Notes: generated from the sequence alone by a model not told the origin. A stretch of DNA of 64,000 nucleotides from Stereocaulon alpinum (GCA_018257865.1 JAEUBA010000007.1:558001-622000), one strand, 5' to 3'; positions 9,939 through 20,696 are shown, counted from the stretch's first letter. Program-made: numbers and translations.

Positions 9939-11980
9939 TTACAATTTTGCGCTCAATTTATCCCCGCCTCCAAATACGATTTTCTGATCCCATTCCACGC
10001 ATTCCTCCCACCCAGCTGCTTCCGCTCCTTTCACGCCTGCTTTCTTGGCAACCCATCTCCTCGCCACTTCCCACGCCACCTCATCTCCATCGCTCATAGC
10101 GTCCTCAACCAGAAGAACCGCACTAACAACCCATCCTAGGTCCACCATGATCTCCCTACCTCTTAAGACCAACATTTCAGACTTTGTCCCCTTTATATCA
10201 GCAACCCATCTCCGCCAGCATTCGGATACCGTAATGTGGCAGTCCATGCACATCCGACTACTCGAAACCCCCCACCTTCTGAAAGCTGCATCAAACCACT
10301 TCCCGAGGACTGCGATCACTTCAGCGCCCGCTTTGCCCTGGAGCACGCGAATTGTGTCATCCGCCATTACATCGGTAGTACCTTCCCAAATACTAAGCAC
10401 GTTGGCATCGCGATAGAGACGTGCTATATTGGTGCCAATATCAAGGAGAGACGATGAGTCAAGATAGCCAACTCCGCCAAGGGATTCCATACACTCTGCC
10501 AAGCCGGCAATGGCAGACTTGGCGGCCAGAGCTTTGAGGACTGGGGTGAGTAGTCTTAGTAATAATACCGCTGCAGGACCGTCTGGCACTAAGGAAGCTG
10601 CAGGTGATGCAGGCGAATGACTACTACGAGAGGATTTTGATTGTGGTTGCTCTGAGACACCGAGTAGTGCAACGACGAAGAAAGTCAGGAGCATAGATGC
10701 CCTATATTCCACGTGTTCCTTCGCCATCGTCCTTACATGCGCTGGTACCTCCATAAGCATTTTGCCACGCACGGAACGCACACGTGCGAATGCCCGACTT
10801 ATGGCAAGTCCTCTGCCCCAAAGCCCGCATGCAGTAACAGCGTTGTGGATGCGCGTGATGTTGAGGACTGTGCTAATTTCCTTGATGCCTTGGCCTGGCG
10901 TTCCGAGGAGGTATGCTCGTGTATTCGTGAGAGAAAGCTCAGCTGTTGGGACGGAGCGGGTGCCCAGCTTGGATTTCAAGCGGTGGATTGTGATGCCGTT
11001 GAGCTCCGTAGTGATTAGAGAAGAGTCCTCGGCTTCTATTTTCTGGGGTACGGTCCTTCGAGTGGGAGCATAGAAGCCCGAGATTCCTCCATCTGGCGTT
11101 TTTGCAAGTAGAATTGCCATGTTAGCGCCTGTTGCGCTAGAGAACCACTTGAAGCCGTTAATGAGCCACGGACCTAGAGGCATGCCATCTATACCTGTAC
11201 TTAGGGCTTCGGACTTGGACATGGGTGAATAGATAGCTAGAGTCTCCGTATTGCGGACATCACTGCCACCAGCACGCTCAGTCATCCATTGCCCGGACGT
11301 CCAAGCCTTTGCCAAGTCTCTCGACGTCAAATGATCATAAGCCGCTTGAAACACTTCCTTGTCCAAGCCCAAGGATGGGGACTCATTGATGGTATGTCGT
11401 GACAGAAGCCTCGCTGCTCCGTCAGTCATCGCACTTGGACAAGTGACGTATGCACATGAGCCAGTCCATAAGTGATACTTGAGGAATTGATAAAGCCGGG
11501 TGTACTCCAAGTATTCGTTCTCATACGCAATGGCAACAATGCCTTCAGATATGCCTAGACCCTGCAGATTACGCCATCCTTCGCTCGTGACCAGCTGGTC
11601 CTGACGTTGGCCCCAGACGTCCCATGCTTCTAGCCTGGGCTGATGTGTCTCAGCATCAGCGAGCCAATCGAGAGTATTTTGTTGAAGCACGGTAGTCCCA
11701 AAGTTCGAGAGATCACTAGATATAGATGACCTGGTTTGATCTGGGAGATAGACTGCTCATTGTTGGCAATGATGGGCTACAAGCATGAGTAGACAGGTTA
11801 GCGCTTACGTGCGAAGGTTCTTTTGAAAGCCGTATCTTCGTAGTATTAATTCTGGACCTTTGGTGATTTCTGGAAGAAGCCTGCTGTCAAGCTTGAGGGC
11901 GTAGGAGTGGAAGCGACCGGAGCAAAGGGTAGAACGCCAGCCGTCTTCGCTGCAGCTTGGAGTGCACCTCCTTTTGCCAT
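9939..11980 (-). pseudogene. AidB-type acyl-CoA dehydrogenase with an early nonsense codon
   Basis: Two exons in consistent phase, 11980-11809 and 11752-9939. The intron has GTAAGC, GCTAAC and GAGCAG signals. Together they give about 661 codons. The body matches AidB-like acyl-CoA dehydrogenases: TLDWLADAETHQPRLEAWD, SEGWRNLQGLGISEGIVAIA, WMTERAGGSDVRNTET (FAD/acyl site) and LSIWEGTTDVMADD, whose Glu lies at the usual catalytic-base position. Such flavoenzymes oxidise acyl-CoA-like substrates. The bacterial AidB role in alkylation damage cannot be transferred with confidence. Codon 45 is TAA (11848-11846) inside the N-terminal family motif GFFQKSPKVQN-stop-YYED, where related proteins have Gln or a similar residue. 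CAA to TAA would explain it. Translation from an internal Met would lose the first part of the fold. A MITE lies 47 bp upstream. Confidence 0.8.
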
Positions 11981-12026
11981 TGCTACTAATGCACCTCGCG
12001 CTTCCGTCTCGGAACGAGGTAACGCA

Positions 12027-12100
12027 TACGGAGGTTGACATGTAAAGTCCTGGAACGGCGCTAAAGATCTTGGTATGCCAAGTCTAAAGCCCTAGCCCTA
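12027..12100 (+). repeat. Left terminal inverted repeat of the MITE
   Basis: 74 bp including the TA. It matches the reverse complement of 12302-12375 with two differences: T versus C in the TGACAYGTAAAG stretch, and A versus G in the TTGGTRTGCC stretch. Confidence 0.92.
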
Positions 12101-12373
12101 GCTTCTGAGGACAACCCGGGAGAGGTTGCCCTGGGCGACTGCCGGTAGGGGATGCGGATAGCGGGCACGGTCGCGCAGTACCTACTGGCAGATCACGTAT
12201 TACTAGGCCACTCTACGCCTAGAGCGCACCCCAACCAGCTTGTTCTCCCCAGCCTATTAGCGTATATCTACGGGGCATATTCCAGGGGCTCTATCACTAA
12301 TTAGGGCTAGGGCTTTAGACTTGGCACACCAAGATCTTTAGCGCCGTTCCAGGACTTTACGTGTCAACCTCCG
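12029..12373. mobile_element. MITE with 72-bp terminal inverted repeats
   Basis: A 345-bp non-coding element. With the flanking TA included, 74-bp arms (12027-12100 and 12302-12375) are inverted copies that differ at only two positions, both transitions. They start TACGGAGGTTGACA and end CCCTAGCCCTA. The flanking TA at 12027-12028 and 12374-12375 looks like the target-site duplication of the Tc1/mariner superfamily. The roughly 200-bp centre has no open frame and no transposase, so the element is non-autonomous. It sits directly upstream of the acyl-CoA dehydrogenase start codon. I see no second copy in this window. Confidence 0.9.
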
Positions 12374-12375
12374 TA
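12302..12375 (-). repeat. Right terminal inverted repeat of the MITE
   Basis: 74 bp including the TA, inverted relative to 12027-12100. See the left repeat for the two differing positions. Confidence 0.92.
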
Positions 12376-13913
12376 CAGGGGAAGCAGGCGCATCCAAAGC
12401 CTACTAAATTCCACGTCAGCATGGCCGCCGATCTTGACGTCGCCAGCGCTTCGTATTTGCGCAGATCGACACCTTGTTAGCTTCCACTCTGCATGAAACA
12501 CTCTCTTTTGCTTGGTTGAGAATGGCTTATTTCCTCGCTTAACCTGCGCTGCTAACGCGCTATATTCTCACTCACATGCATGAGTTGGCTTCCGCCAATT
12601 GCTCACTCTGAGCGCTTCGTTCACCACTTCTGTGATTAGCGACAAGAAGTCCAAACAAGGTACTCGGACTTCATAAACATCCGTTGAACGTTACCTTAAG
12701 GGACCGTTGTCGTCTTCTTCCTGTACGGTCCTTCCAGCATACTGCAACAACAAACATCCGACGTTCGACATGCCGAGGTCAGACGCACGAAGCCATCCGC
12801 CAAGGCGTAAAACGGCCTAGGACTAATACAGTGTAGTTCTAGCAAACCTAAAGGGTCCTTCAGTCCTCCCAGCAAATGCGCGTTGTGCCCTTAAAGCCGT
12901 TATGTGTCAGCGGGGTTGGCTTTGTGTAAAGTGGGGAATTGTTCGCATTCGTGTATGTCAGCGCGTTGACTGGTCCATCATCCATGACCGCGTCATGTGT
13001 TATCCGCTACTTTCCACGACTAGCACACGTCACGCTGATGGTATGAGGAATCCTTGCACCCGATCACGGATGCAAGCTACCACCTCGGCGTTTCTGGCGC
13101 TGTCTAGTAATGTCGGCGTTCATGTCGGCGTTCAGCCAAAACTGACCAAATAGGTAAAATCTTTGGCACAGCCCCCAATTCGGCATATTTGGCGGCCGTT
13201 CTCGACTCACCCGCGCCTTTACCGCTGCAGCTTCGCGCTGTAAGCTACGAGTAGAATCCCCAAGACGGAGTGTTTCAGGCGCAAGGGTTGATTACGTGCA
13301 GGAAAACTGCGAAAGCGCACGGATGATTGATAATTCGATAGTTGTACAAGCTTCATTCATCAAGATGACATGTACGGATTTAGGATATGGACAGGCATGA
13401 TATCATTGATAACACTCGCGCCTGGAGCAATCAAGTGCTTGTTCGCGTCCTTGAGCTTTCCAACGAGATCGAAGATGGCCACTATCGGCCCCATGGGATT
13501 CCAAGAGCCCTTTCAGCGGGATCGAAGATGTCGACCATCGGCCCCATGGAATTCGTGGTCCTGCATGCTTAGCTGAGCTGCGATTGGAAGAGGGGAAATT
13601 AAGCATACCGCTTGTCTCCTAATGCATCGGCGAATCGGCGATCGAGTAAAACAGCGGGAAATGTTGACTGTGGCTGTCCGGCACCTTGCATATGCCTAAC
13701 GCGCAAGCCTGGCACCGTCTCCCACATCGGCTGACATTCAAGAAAATGGGCATACATATCGCCCCTCCATCCCACACGGCCCACTTTGCATTCTCAATAC
13801 TCACGAACATACTCAAGTTCTTCACCAAAGTCCGACCCCAAATACCTCCACCCACCCGCAAACCTCTCTGAACAGTATCATACACGACACCTCAGGAGTC
13901 CCTTCCGAAAACC
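12376..13913. other. Gene-poor stretch
   Basis: About 1.5 kb with no gene I can support. It contains one imperfect direct repeat (listed separately). The sequence next to the MITE may be the displaced promoter of the acyl-CoA dehydrogenase. The last 150 bp form a C/A-rich leader for the next gene. Confidence 0.5.
13467..13554 (+). repeat. Imperfect direct repeat, 35-bp units
   Basis: Units at 13467-13501 and 13520-13554 share GATCGAAGATG and ATCGGCCCCATGG at the same spacing, with a few substitutions. The period is 53 bp. No coding frame or known element is associated. Confidence 0.7.
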
Positions 13914-14225
13914 ATGTCTGCCTCCAACTTCCTCCAACTACAAACTCGAGCCGCCCACCCACCCAAGCGACCTTCACCGCTGGCTGGTCAAGGCTTTCAC
14001 CGCACCAGCTCTCAAAGCTCGCAGTCCTCAAATACGTCCTCCTCTTCCTCGCGATCTTCAATAGACTCATCAACATCATCTACACCAGTCCCTCCTGCAC
14101 GCTGCTCCCGCTGCCGCCGATCAGTCAGCATTGACGGCAGCATTCTAACGATGAGTGGGATCAAGATCGGCATGAACTCGTATTACTGCAATCGGTGTGC
14201 AGCTATGGTCGGCTATATGACCTGA
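13914..14225 (+). CDS. Small Ser-rich protein with two CxxC knuckles
   Basis: An intronless 103-residue frame. Residues 25-60 are almost only Ser with some Thr and Asn and are certainly disordered. The C-terminal 40 residues look folded: CSRCRRSVS, then GIKIGMNSYYCNRCAAMVGY, ending three residues later. The CxxC-x(~27)-CxxC spacing suggests one structural zinc ion. No signal peptide or membrane segment. I do not recognise the family. Conservation of a short C-terminal zinc module behind a Ser-rich tail is typical of uncharacterised ascomycete proteins. Confidence 0.6.
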   Translation: MSASNFLQLQTRAAHPPKRPSPLAGQGFHRTSSQSSQSSNTSSSSSRSSIDSSTSSTPVPPARCSRCRRSVSIDGSILTMSGIKIGMNSYYCNRCAAMVGYMT

Positions 14226-15127
14226 AACACGCGAATGCCATATACTACAACCTCTGTACCCCGAATTGTCTACTTAATGAAGTCACGAAGTGGCAACGCT
14301 GTTGCTCTTACGAACACATGACGTCTATACGACCTGAGATACCCATCAAAGCCGCAACCTACAGCTTTCCAGCTTCACTTTGGTTGATATACGATCGTAC
14401 TAGATATGTTCAAAAGCATATGAAAGTCCTGCGCATCTTTGAATGTGGCGCCTTTCTCCTTCGGTACTCCACGGTTTCTCCCTGCGCCAATTCACCAACA
14501 GCCTGGGGCCTTTCCAGTTCGTTTTAGCACGACTGAGAGCAAAATGGGAAACCACGAACGCGACAAAAGGGATGTGGCCGCGTATGGAGGAATTGGATTT
14601 GCAGGGCACGGAGTCAACGTTGCGCTTGGACGGTGTTGGCGCATTATGATACATGCCCAACTGGGAACAAGATTCTCGTACCCGTTAGTCATCAAATGAA
14701 TAGCCGAGCAACTTTTAACAGCCAAGAAATGCATCAAATTTCCGGACCTAATATACACATTCTTTTGAAACCTGTGAGGAGCCTGCTTGATATTCTGGAG
14801 TAAATGCAACCAAGTGAGCATATCGCCCGAGTGTCGATCCCGTGCCGAATATACTTAAATCACAAAATACCCCAGAAGTTTTTTATGTGCCTTGAACGGT
14901 CCTAATGTCCCCTTTCTCTTTCAATCTCTCAGGTTGCGAAAGCATGATGGTGCAATGTGGGGATGGAAGATTCCAGATCCGCTATTGGTGGATCACAAGA
15001 CACTTTCCCTAGTAAATGTGCCGCATGTAATCCCCCTTCGACATCCCAACGTAAACAGATCGAGTGTCGTAGTTAACCAACGTTGGCACTACGCGTCTCC
15101 TCCGCCGTAGAGGTCATCATCAAGATC
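14226..15127. other. Intergenic, no gene seen
   Basis: About 900 bp between two plus-strand genes. Only short frames without recognisable content. It holds the 3' UTR of the CxxC gene and the promoter of the next gene. Confidence 0.45.
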
Positions 15128-16450
15128 ATGAATCCTGTGAGGGTCTTATCAGATGGGTCATCGCGTCGAAGGAGTATGCTTCCCCAGACAGCTGGCTCGA
15201 AGCCGGGCTCGACGCGTCTCGATAGTCTTAGCGAGCACATAGACATTGCAAGCGGAAAACAAATTACGACGCACCAAAAACAACCAGCTACAACAGTTAC
15301 TATGGGAAGTCAAGAGGAGACAAAGTCTATGCTACCACCGCCCAATATGGGGAGATCACGTTCAGTGCGAGGATCCGCAAAGGACGAGGCAGCCAAATGT
15401 CAACCTGCTCCATCAGTCATGCGCAAACCAAGCATAGGAAAGCCGCCAAGTCAGAATCTGTTCGCGACTCCAGCTCGATCAAGAGTCAGCTCTAGTAGTT
15501 CAATCCACACGAAGACCAGAACAGCCTCATTCCACGGCCGTTCTGCCAGCCAGCAGTTTAGACCGACAGCTACACCAAGCGGTCCGTCGTTGAGGACATC
15601 GTCCCTAAGGCAGTCGTCGATCAATAGCCAGAGACCCGCTTTCTCGGCGATGCAGCAGCAATTCACTCCTAAGAAAGCGAACAAGTCACGGCCTACTTCC
15701 CCCTCCTCACAGCCCGCAAGGAAGGATGAGACTCCTTCGGCTGACATTCTCCATTTACAAATGGATCTTGCTCAGCTTCATCTTCTGCATCGTTCTGCTG
15801 CAACAGTGCAGGCTCAATGGGAACGAAGCGCTCAGGAAGCCTTTCAGCACCGATTCGATGCCCTTTGCGAGCGGCACTCTGAGCTGAAGGAGATCGCACA
15901 CCAACAGCAGACACTTATCAATCAACTAGCATTAGTCCATTGGTCTCAAGGCAAGTCCGGAACTCAGACTGCTGACAAGGTGCAACTCCTCTCACGAAAT
16001 CTCTCGGACGTGTGCAACTTATTGGATGTGGAAGGGAAGTATACCCGTATCCTGGAGATTTTCGAGTCCTGGTTCACTCAAGCTCTTGACATCCGGGGAC
16101 AACGGGAAGCCAAGGCTGCAACGGCCGAGAGAAGCTTGAGTTTCATCGAGGGTATTGGCGACGGATGGAAGGCTGAAGCTATGGTTCTAGAACGTGAGCT
16201 GACCTACTGCCTGCGTGATCTCAAGGGTTTCGGTACTGTTCGTCACACATCCAGCCTTGGACGGATTCTCTCCCTATACGACAAGATGGTCGTTAGCCTA
16301 TTTGAAGAGCTTGATGTAATCCAGTGGATCGAGAACGCGATCATGGTCCAGGAGACTTCCTGGGTGGAGAGCACCGTTCACAAGCTGGCTTCTAATGTCA
16401 GCAATGACATCGGGTCTTTAGCTTCCACGCAATCAGCAGTACAACGCTGA
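15128..16450 (+). CDS. Disordered plus helical protein, possible augmin (HAUS8-like) subunit
   Basis: An intronless frame of 440 residues from the ATG at 15128. The frame is open 15 codons upstream without an ATG. Residues 1-215 are basic, Ser/Pro-rich and disordered. Residues 220-420 are helical, beginning DILHLQMDLAQLHLLHRSAA and continuing QAQWERSAQEAFQHRFDAL and LINQLALVHWSQGK. A basic disordered N-terminus followed by a helical region with an L-x-H-x-R / QW / RF-like stretch resembles the layout of augmin HAUS8 / plant AUG8 proteins, which bind microtubules and help recruit gamma-tubulin. This is a layout-level inference, not a recognised domain hit. A coiled-coil gene lies downstream on the same strand. 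Confidence 0.75.
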   Translation: MNPVRVLSDGSSRRRSMLPQTAGSKPGSTRLDSLSEHIDIASGKQITTHQKQPATTVTMGSQEETKSMLPPPNMGRSRSVRGSAKDEAAKCQPAPSVMRKPSIGKPPSQNLFATPARSRVSSSSSIHTKTRTASFHGRSASQQFRPTATPSGPSLRTSSLRQSSINSQRPAFSAMQQQFTPKKANKSRPTSPSSQPARKDETPSADILHLQMDLAQLHLLHRSAATVQAQWERSAQEAFQHRFDALCERHSELKEIAHQQQTLINQLALVHWSQGKSGTQTADKVQLLSRNLSDVCNLLDVEGKYTRILEIFESWFTQALDIRGQREAKAATAERSLSFIEGIGDGWKAEAMVLERELTYCLRDLKGFGTVRHTSSLGRILSLYDKMVVSLFEELDVIQWIENAIMVQETSWVESTVHKLASNVSNDIGSLASTQSAVQR

Positions 16451-17550
16451 ACATTACCATTATCGCCGAAATACAATTATTGACAGCAAAACATTTCTAT
16501 GGGTTCCATATTATTTGGACCCAAGCTTGTCTTGTGCATGTATTTTAGCGACAAGCACAGATTCTCGTAATTCTGCCAGTCATTCTGCCCAGATCGCGCC
16601 GTCTGTGTCATTGCTGACTGCATAGTGCAGGCCAGCCTACATGGCACATGACAGAGACTAAAGACTTCGGTCAGGATACTTTGGATCACCCGTGGCTTGG
16701 TGCCTCTTACACTTGATTAAGGCTCCTTATCACAAATCACCGAATTATGCGAATGGTCTACCTCCACTATCTGCTCAAGCTCAGCGGTGTCCCAGAACCA
16801 CGTTGCCATTCGAAATACAGTTGATGCCAATGTAGCCGCCCAACCCCGGTTTTTCTTCATTGTTCAGGCTTACATCCGACCCCACGAGGCGCTTTTTGCC
16901 GCTGTGCGCTGGTTGCGTCCCCAACTTGTTGGGGGCTTTAAACCAAGTCGTGTCAGCACTATCATTAACGAGCTGATTAAGCACGTCAACTCACTTACGC
17001 ATCATACTAGCCATAACCTTACCAGTGGCCCTTTTAGTGGGATCCTAACATTGACTTCATCCAACTGGTTGAATACTGAAAGCACTTCGAGTACTAGTCC
17101 CGGTGGAAGAATCTCCAAGCCCGGAGACCTTGACAGGGCTAACCGGAACCGGATAATGGAAGACGAGGGCCAATTACACATCTCATGGCATCGATGGAGT
17201 TCGACCACCTACAGAGGCGAACGTAGACGCTAGAATCGACCATGATTACTTTGCCGATCTCGCAAAGCGGAGTAGACATTCCCTTATCATCTGGCTGTCT
17301 CGTTCTGCTTCGTGGAATCGCGAGGCTTTGGGATTCCTGCGAACCTGGTAGCCTTCCGTTTGCTCGTTTCACTCTGTTACGGCAGTCAGCACTTAACATT
17401 ATCGCGGCAAATTAATAGTCACTCAAGGCTGGTTAGGAAATGTCATACGTTCTACATTGACATCTATCGAAGGCAGCCAAAGCTCAGCACCCTGCCTGTG
17501 TTGGCAGACCCGTCTGAGATGCCAGATTGGAAACACTCGCACACCTAGGA
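16451..17550. other. Intergenic, no supported gene
   Basis: About 1.1 kb. A plus-strand open frame covers 16787-17233, but its composition is not protein-like and no motif is visible. I regard this stretch as non-coding. Confidence 0.45.
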
Positions 17551-18693
17551 ATGACGAGCCAATACGAGCGCACACTGTCAGGTTCGAAGAGAAGATCTGA
17601 TTCCGCAGATCAAGCTCGACCGGGACAAGTTCCTGATCTCCTCTCCCGCCAACTACATAGCTCGCAGTCTTCCGATGAGTCCTCAAGCTTTCACAGCTCC
17701 TACGAGGGTCGCCTTCCGATGATGGTTGAGCAACCATTACTTCCTTCAACCCAGACTCCGGCATCATTCGAAGGCGTCTTTACCCACTCCTCTACTCCCT
17801 ATTTGACGCCTCCGGCTGGAACTACGTTTCCTTTTCTGTCGCCAGGAAGATCCACGGTATATACACTGCCGCCATTATCTTTGTCCATGCAGAAGACGAC
17901 CTTGCTCACTTCGCATGCCGAAAATCCATCACATGAGAACTGGACGGAAGATCCCACGCTTCAAAGTCTGCAACGTGAGAACGCAGAGTTAGTCTCGGCT
18001 TATTCGCAGGCTCAAAGTCGGATGGCAGATCTCGATAAAATGGTGCAAACTTCCGGCTTGGAGATCGGAAAGCTGTTGAAGGAACGGCAAGGTCTTAAAG
18101 CCAAAGTCGACGCGTTAGAAGCGGAAGTTGACGAGCTCCAAGCTAGTGTCGAGGTTGCCCAACAGCATACAGTCGCCAAAGATGCTCAATACTCGCAGAT
18201 TCTGGAGCTCTCGACAAGACTGCAAAGCCAAGCTGAATTTGGCGGTCAACAACGAAAGATCGACAAGGAACGGTGGGAGCTTGAGAAGCATGACATGCTT
18301 CAAACCATCACAGCTCTTCGGTCCGAATTACGAACATTGCGTACTACTTACGGTAGCATTCCGCAGCCGGAGCAAGGATATGCGATTAGAGAAGCATCTG
18401 GGCCAAAAGGGACGCTCTCCGGCGTTGTAACAGCGGCTTCGGCTCCGACTTCACCGACGCACCTGGAGACTGAAGTGGTAATACTCCGCAAAGCTAACTC
18501 AGCCATGAAAGATACCTTATCCAAGGTGCGTCAAGAACACGTTCAACTTTATGAATATGTCGAAAGACTGGGAGGCTTGGGCAGGGATATACAACGGCAG
18601 CTACAGACTGGAACCACGGGAGAAAGCATCTCGAGCACTCTGGATGAGGAAAGGAGAGAAGTCTGGCAAGATCGAATGATGGACGATCGCTGA
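17551..18693 (+). CDS. Coiled-coil protein of unknown function
   Basis: An intronless frame of 380 residues from the ATG at 17551. Residues 1-130 are Ser/Thr/Pro-rich and disordered. Residues 135-275 form a long heptad-type coiled coil, for example LQSLQRENAELVSAYSQAQS, LKAKVDALEAEVDELQASVE and KERWELEKHDMLQTITALR. After a disordered break, a second helical segment (LETEVVILRKANSAMKDTLS) runs to about residue 360. Such organisation is typical of cytoskeletal or organelle-tethering scaffolds, but the sequence does not identify one. No membrane segment. Confidence 0.75.
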   Translation: MTSQYERTLSGSKRRSDSADQARPGQVPDLLSRQLHSSQSSDESSSFHSSYEGRLPMMVEQPLLPSTQTPASFEGVFTHSSTPYLTPPAGTTFPFLSPGRSTVYTLPPLSLSMQKTTLLTSHAENPSHENWTEDPTLQSLQRENAELVSAYSQAQSRMADLDKMVQTSGLEIGKLLKERQGLKAKVDALEAEVDELQASVEVAQQHTVAKDAQYSQILELSTRLQSQAEFGGQQRKIDKERWELEKHDMLQTITALRSELRTLRTTYGSIPQPEQGYAIREASGPKGTLSGVVTAASAPTSPTHLETEVVILRKANSAMKDTLSKVRQEHVQLYEYVERLGGLGRDIQRQLQTGTTGESISSTLDEERREVWQDRMMDDR

Positions 18694-19220
18694 TACGTTG
18701 GCCAGGTCAATCTGGAAGGCCCGAATTATTGACACTAGATCTAACACCTCTTGTCATTCAACGGTCGAAGAAGACATTCCAACCATTTCTAAGAGATCTG
18801 GATCAGCTTTTCCTGGCGGCTTTTTGCTTAGACTAGCAAGCGCGCTCGGAGGGAGAGTGCGAGTTTGGATCAGATGGTTTGGATTACACGAGTGGAGGCT
18901 TACACGGAAATGCATATCATTACATGCTATCGCCGTCATTTGCATAGCGTGAGGGCGCAAGAGGGACGACAGGGTTAGAGGAGGGGGAAGCCAAGAACTG
19001 CTATCAAACAATACTTAGTTGTCGCTCCGCAGACTTGCAAGTTGTTCACCCGTTGCCACATACTGCACACCGCGTTATTGAAAGCGATGAGCACTCAGTA
19101 CCCAGCAGCGTCTAAGTCTCCACAACAAGTCTTCATGGATACATAGAGGGTTCGTAGAGGATGACATTAGGTTTGTGTCGCACATGATTCAATTGTGTTT
19201 TACGATGAACTTCGCGACAG
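18694..19220. other. Tail-to-tail intergenic region
   Basis: About 530 bp between the convergent coiled-coil and NTH1 genes, without a recognisable gene or repeat. Confidence 0.45.
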
Positions 19221-20583
19221 CTACCGAACATCTTCAGCCAACTTTTCCTCCTCTTTGACCACGACCTCCTCATTCTTCTCGACCTCAATTCCTTCCACAC
19301 CCTCATCTTTCATTACCTCCTTCCTCATCCTCTTCACAACCGCCTTCTTCTGCACCACCGCACTCGGGCAGAGCCCCCTCTCGCTCAGTGTACACTCCCC
19401 ACATTTCCTGCCCACAGGAAGGCATATCGTCTGACCAAACCCAACCAACAAATGATTAATCTCATGCCATCTTTCTTTGGGCAGCCACGCCTCCAGCGTC
19501 TTCCTTGTCTCCTCGGGCCCATTCGTTCTATGCCACCTCCACAGATTCGTGATCCGGTGAACATGCACATCAACCCCGATGCCCTCCGTCCGTCCCCACG
19601 CAGCGCTCATACACAGATACGCCATCTTGGGCCCCACGCCCGGCAAACTCATCAACCCTTCTATCGTATCCGGTATATCACCCCCATGCTCGTCTCTTAG
19701 GATTACAGCAGCAGCTTTAATGAAGCGCGTTTTATTGTTGTGAAACCCGACCACGTAAATCATCTCATTGAGCTTCTCGGGTTCAACATCCAGTATATTT
19801 TCAAGGGTTAGGCCAGGGGAGGGGAGATCGGTTTGCAGGCGGCGCATCGCGATGGCGTTGGTAGTGTCTTTTGTTTGGGACGAGAGCATGAGGGCTATGA
19901 GGGTTTGGAATCGTTTGTCCTGGTACATACATGTCAGCCTACCTAGAGTCATGGAAGAGGGGAAGAGAAGGGCGTACTCGAGGCGTCAAATGCTCCTCAG
20001 CAAGCGTCTCGCACCCCATCGTATCCACCGGCGCCAACTTCTCCTTCCGCATCTCTCTCACAGCATCGTAAATCTCCTCCCAATTCGAAGGCGGCTGTAT
20101 CTCTTCTTCGCCCGCCTCATTAACAATTCGCTTCGCCGGCTGTCGACGCGCCTTCTTCGCTTTCGCAATAGTCCCATCTTCTTTCTTCACACCTGCCTTC
20201 CTAGGAGAAATCCACGTGCTCGTGCTCGTAGCTCTTGAAATCGAAGTAGCAGCAGTAGAAGGACTATCAGCCCCCCTCTTCCGCTTCCTAGACGCTGGTC
20301 CTCGGAAAGGTAAATCCTCAATATCGACCGCGCTCCCCGAGCTCACAGATGAAAGTGCCGAAGAGCCATCATCGCTCAATTCCTCTCGCTTCACCGTCTC
20401 CCTCTTCACGCCCCTTGTAGAGCCTCCATCCCCCTCATAAGCAAACGCCCGCAGACTCGCCGCGAACCCTCGCGTCTGCCTCCTCGGCACGAAATCGCCC
20501 TGCGAAACCGTCGTTACGACTTTCGCAGTCTGATTCGCAATCTTCTGACGCGTCATCCGTAGATGCCCAATGTCCTTCGCCAT
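19221..20583 (-). CDS. NTH1: Endonuclease III homologue (bifunctional DNA glycosylase/AP lyase)
   Basis: Exons 20583-19978 and 19919-19221 with a 58-nt GTACGC...ACCAG intron give 434 residues. Residues 1-165 are a basic disordered extension, likely nuclear and/or mitochondrial targeting. The catalytic core follows: FQTLIALMLSSQTKDTTNAI, the helix-hairpin-helix LMSLPGVGPKMAYL with the catalytic Lys in GPKM, and GIGVDVHVHRITNLW with the catalytic Asp. The iron-sulfur loop has four Cys in CLPVGRKCGECTLSERGLC. The enzyme removes oxidised pyrimidines and cuts the abasic site in base-excision repair. The C-terminal 45 residues are Lys/Glu/Val-rich low complexity. It is divergent from the FAM32A-like gene, with 262 bp between the start codons. 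Confidence 0.96.
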
Positions 20584-20696
20584 GGGACTTCTTGAACAGA
20601 AATCGCGTCCCCAGGGGGCAGCTCCAACATCCCTGTAGCCCTAAAACTCTACCCCAGATTCCACTAGCGGGGCCGCCTTAGCCAGCCCTAAGTAAG

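Noticed and set aside
16787..17233. 148-codon plus-strand frame between two genes
   Set aside because: No motif, no splice partner, and no clear start context. Treated as chance.
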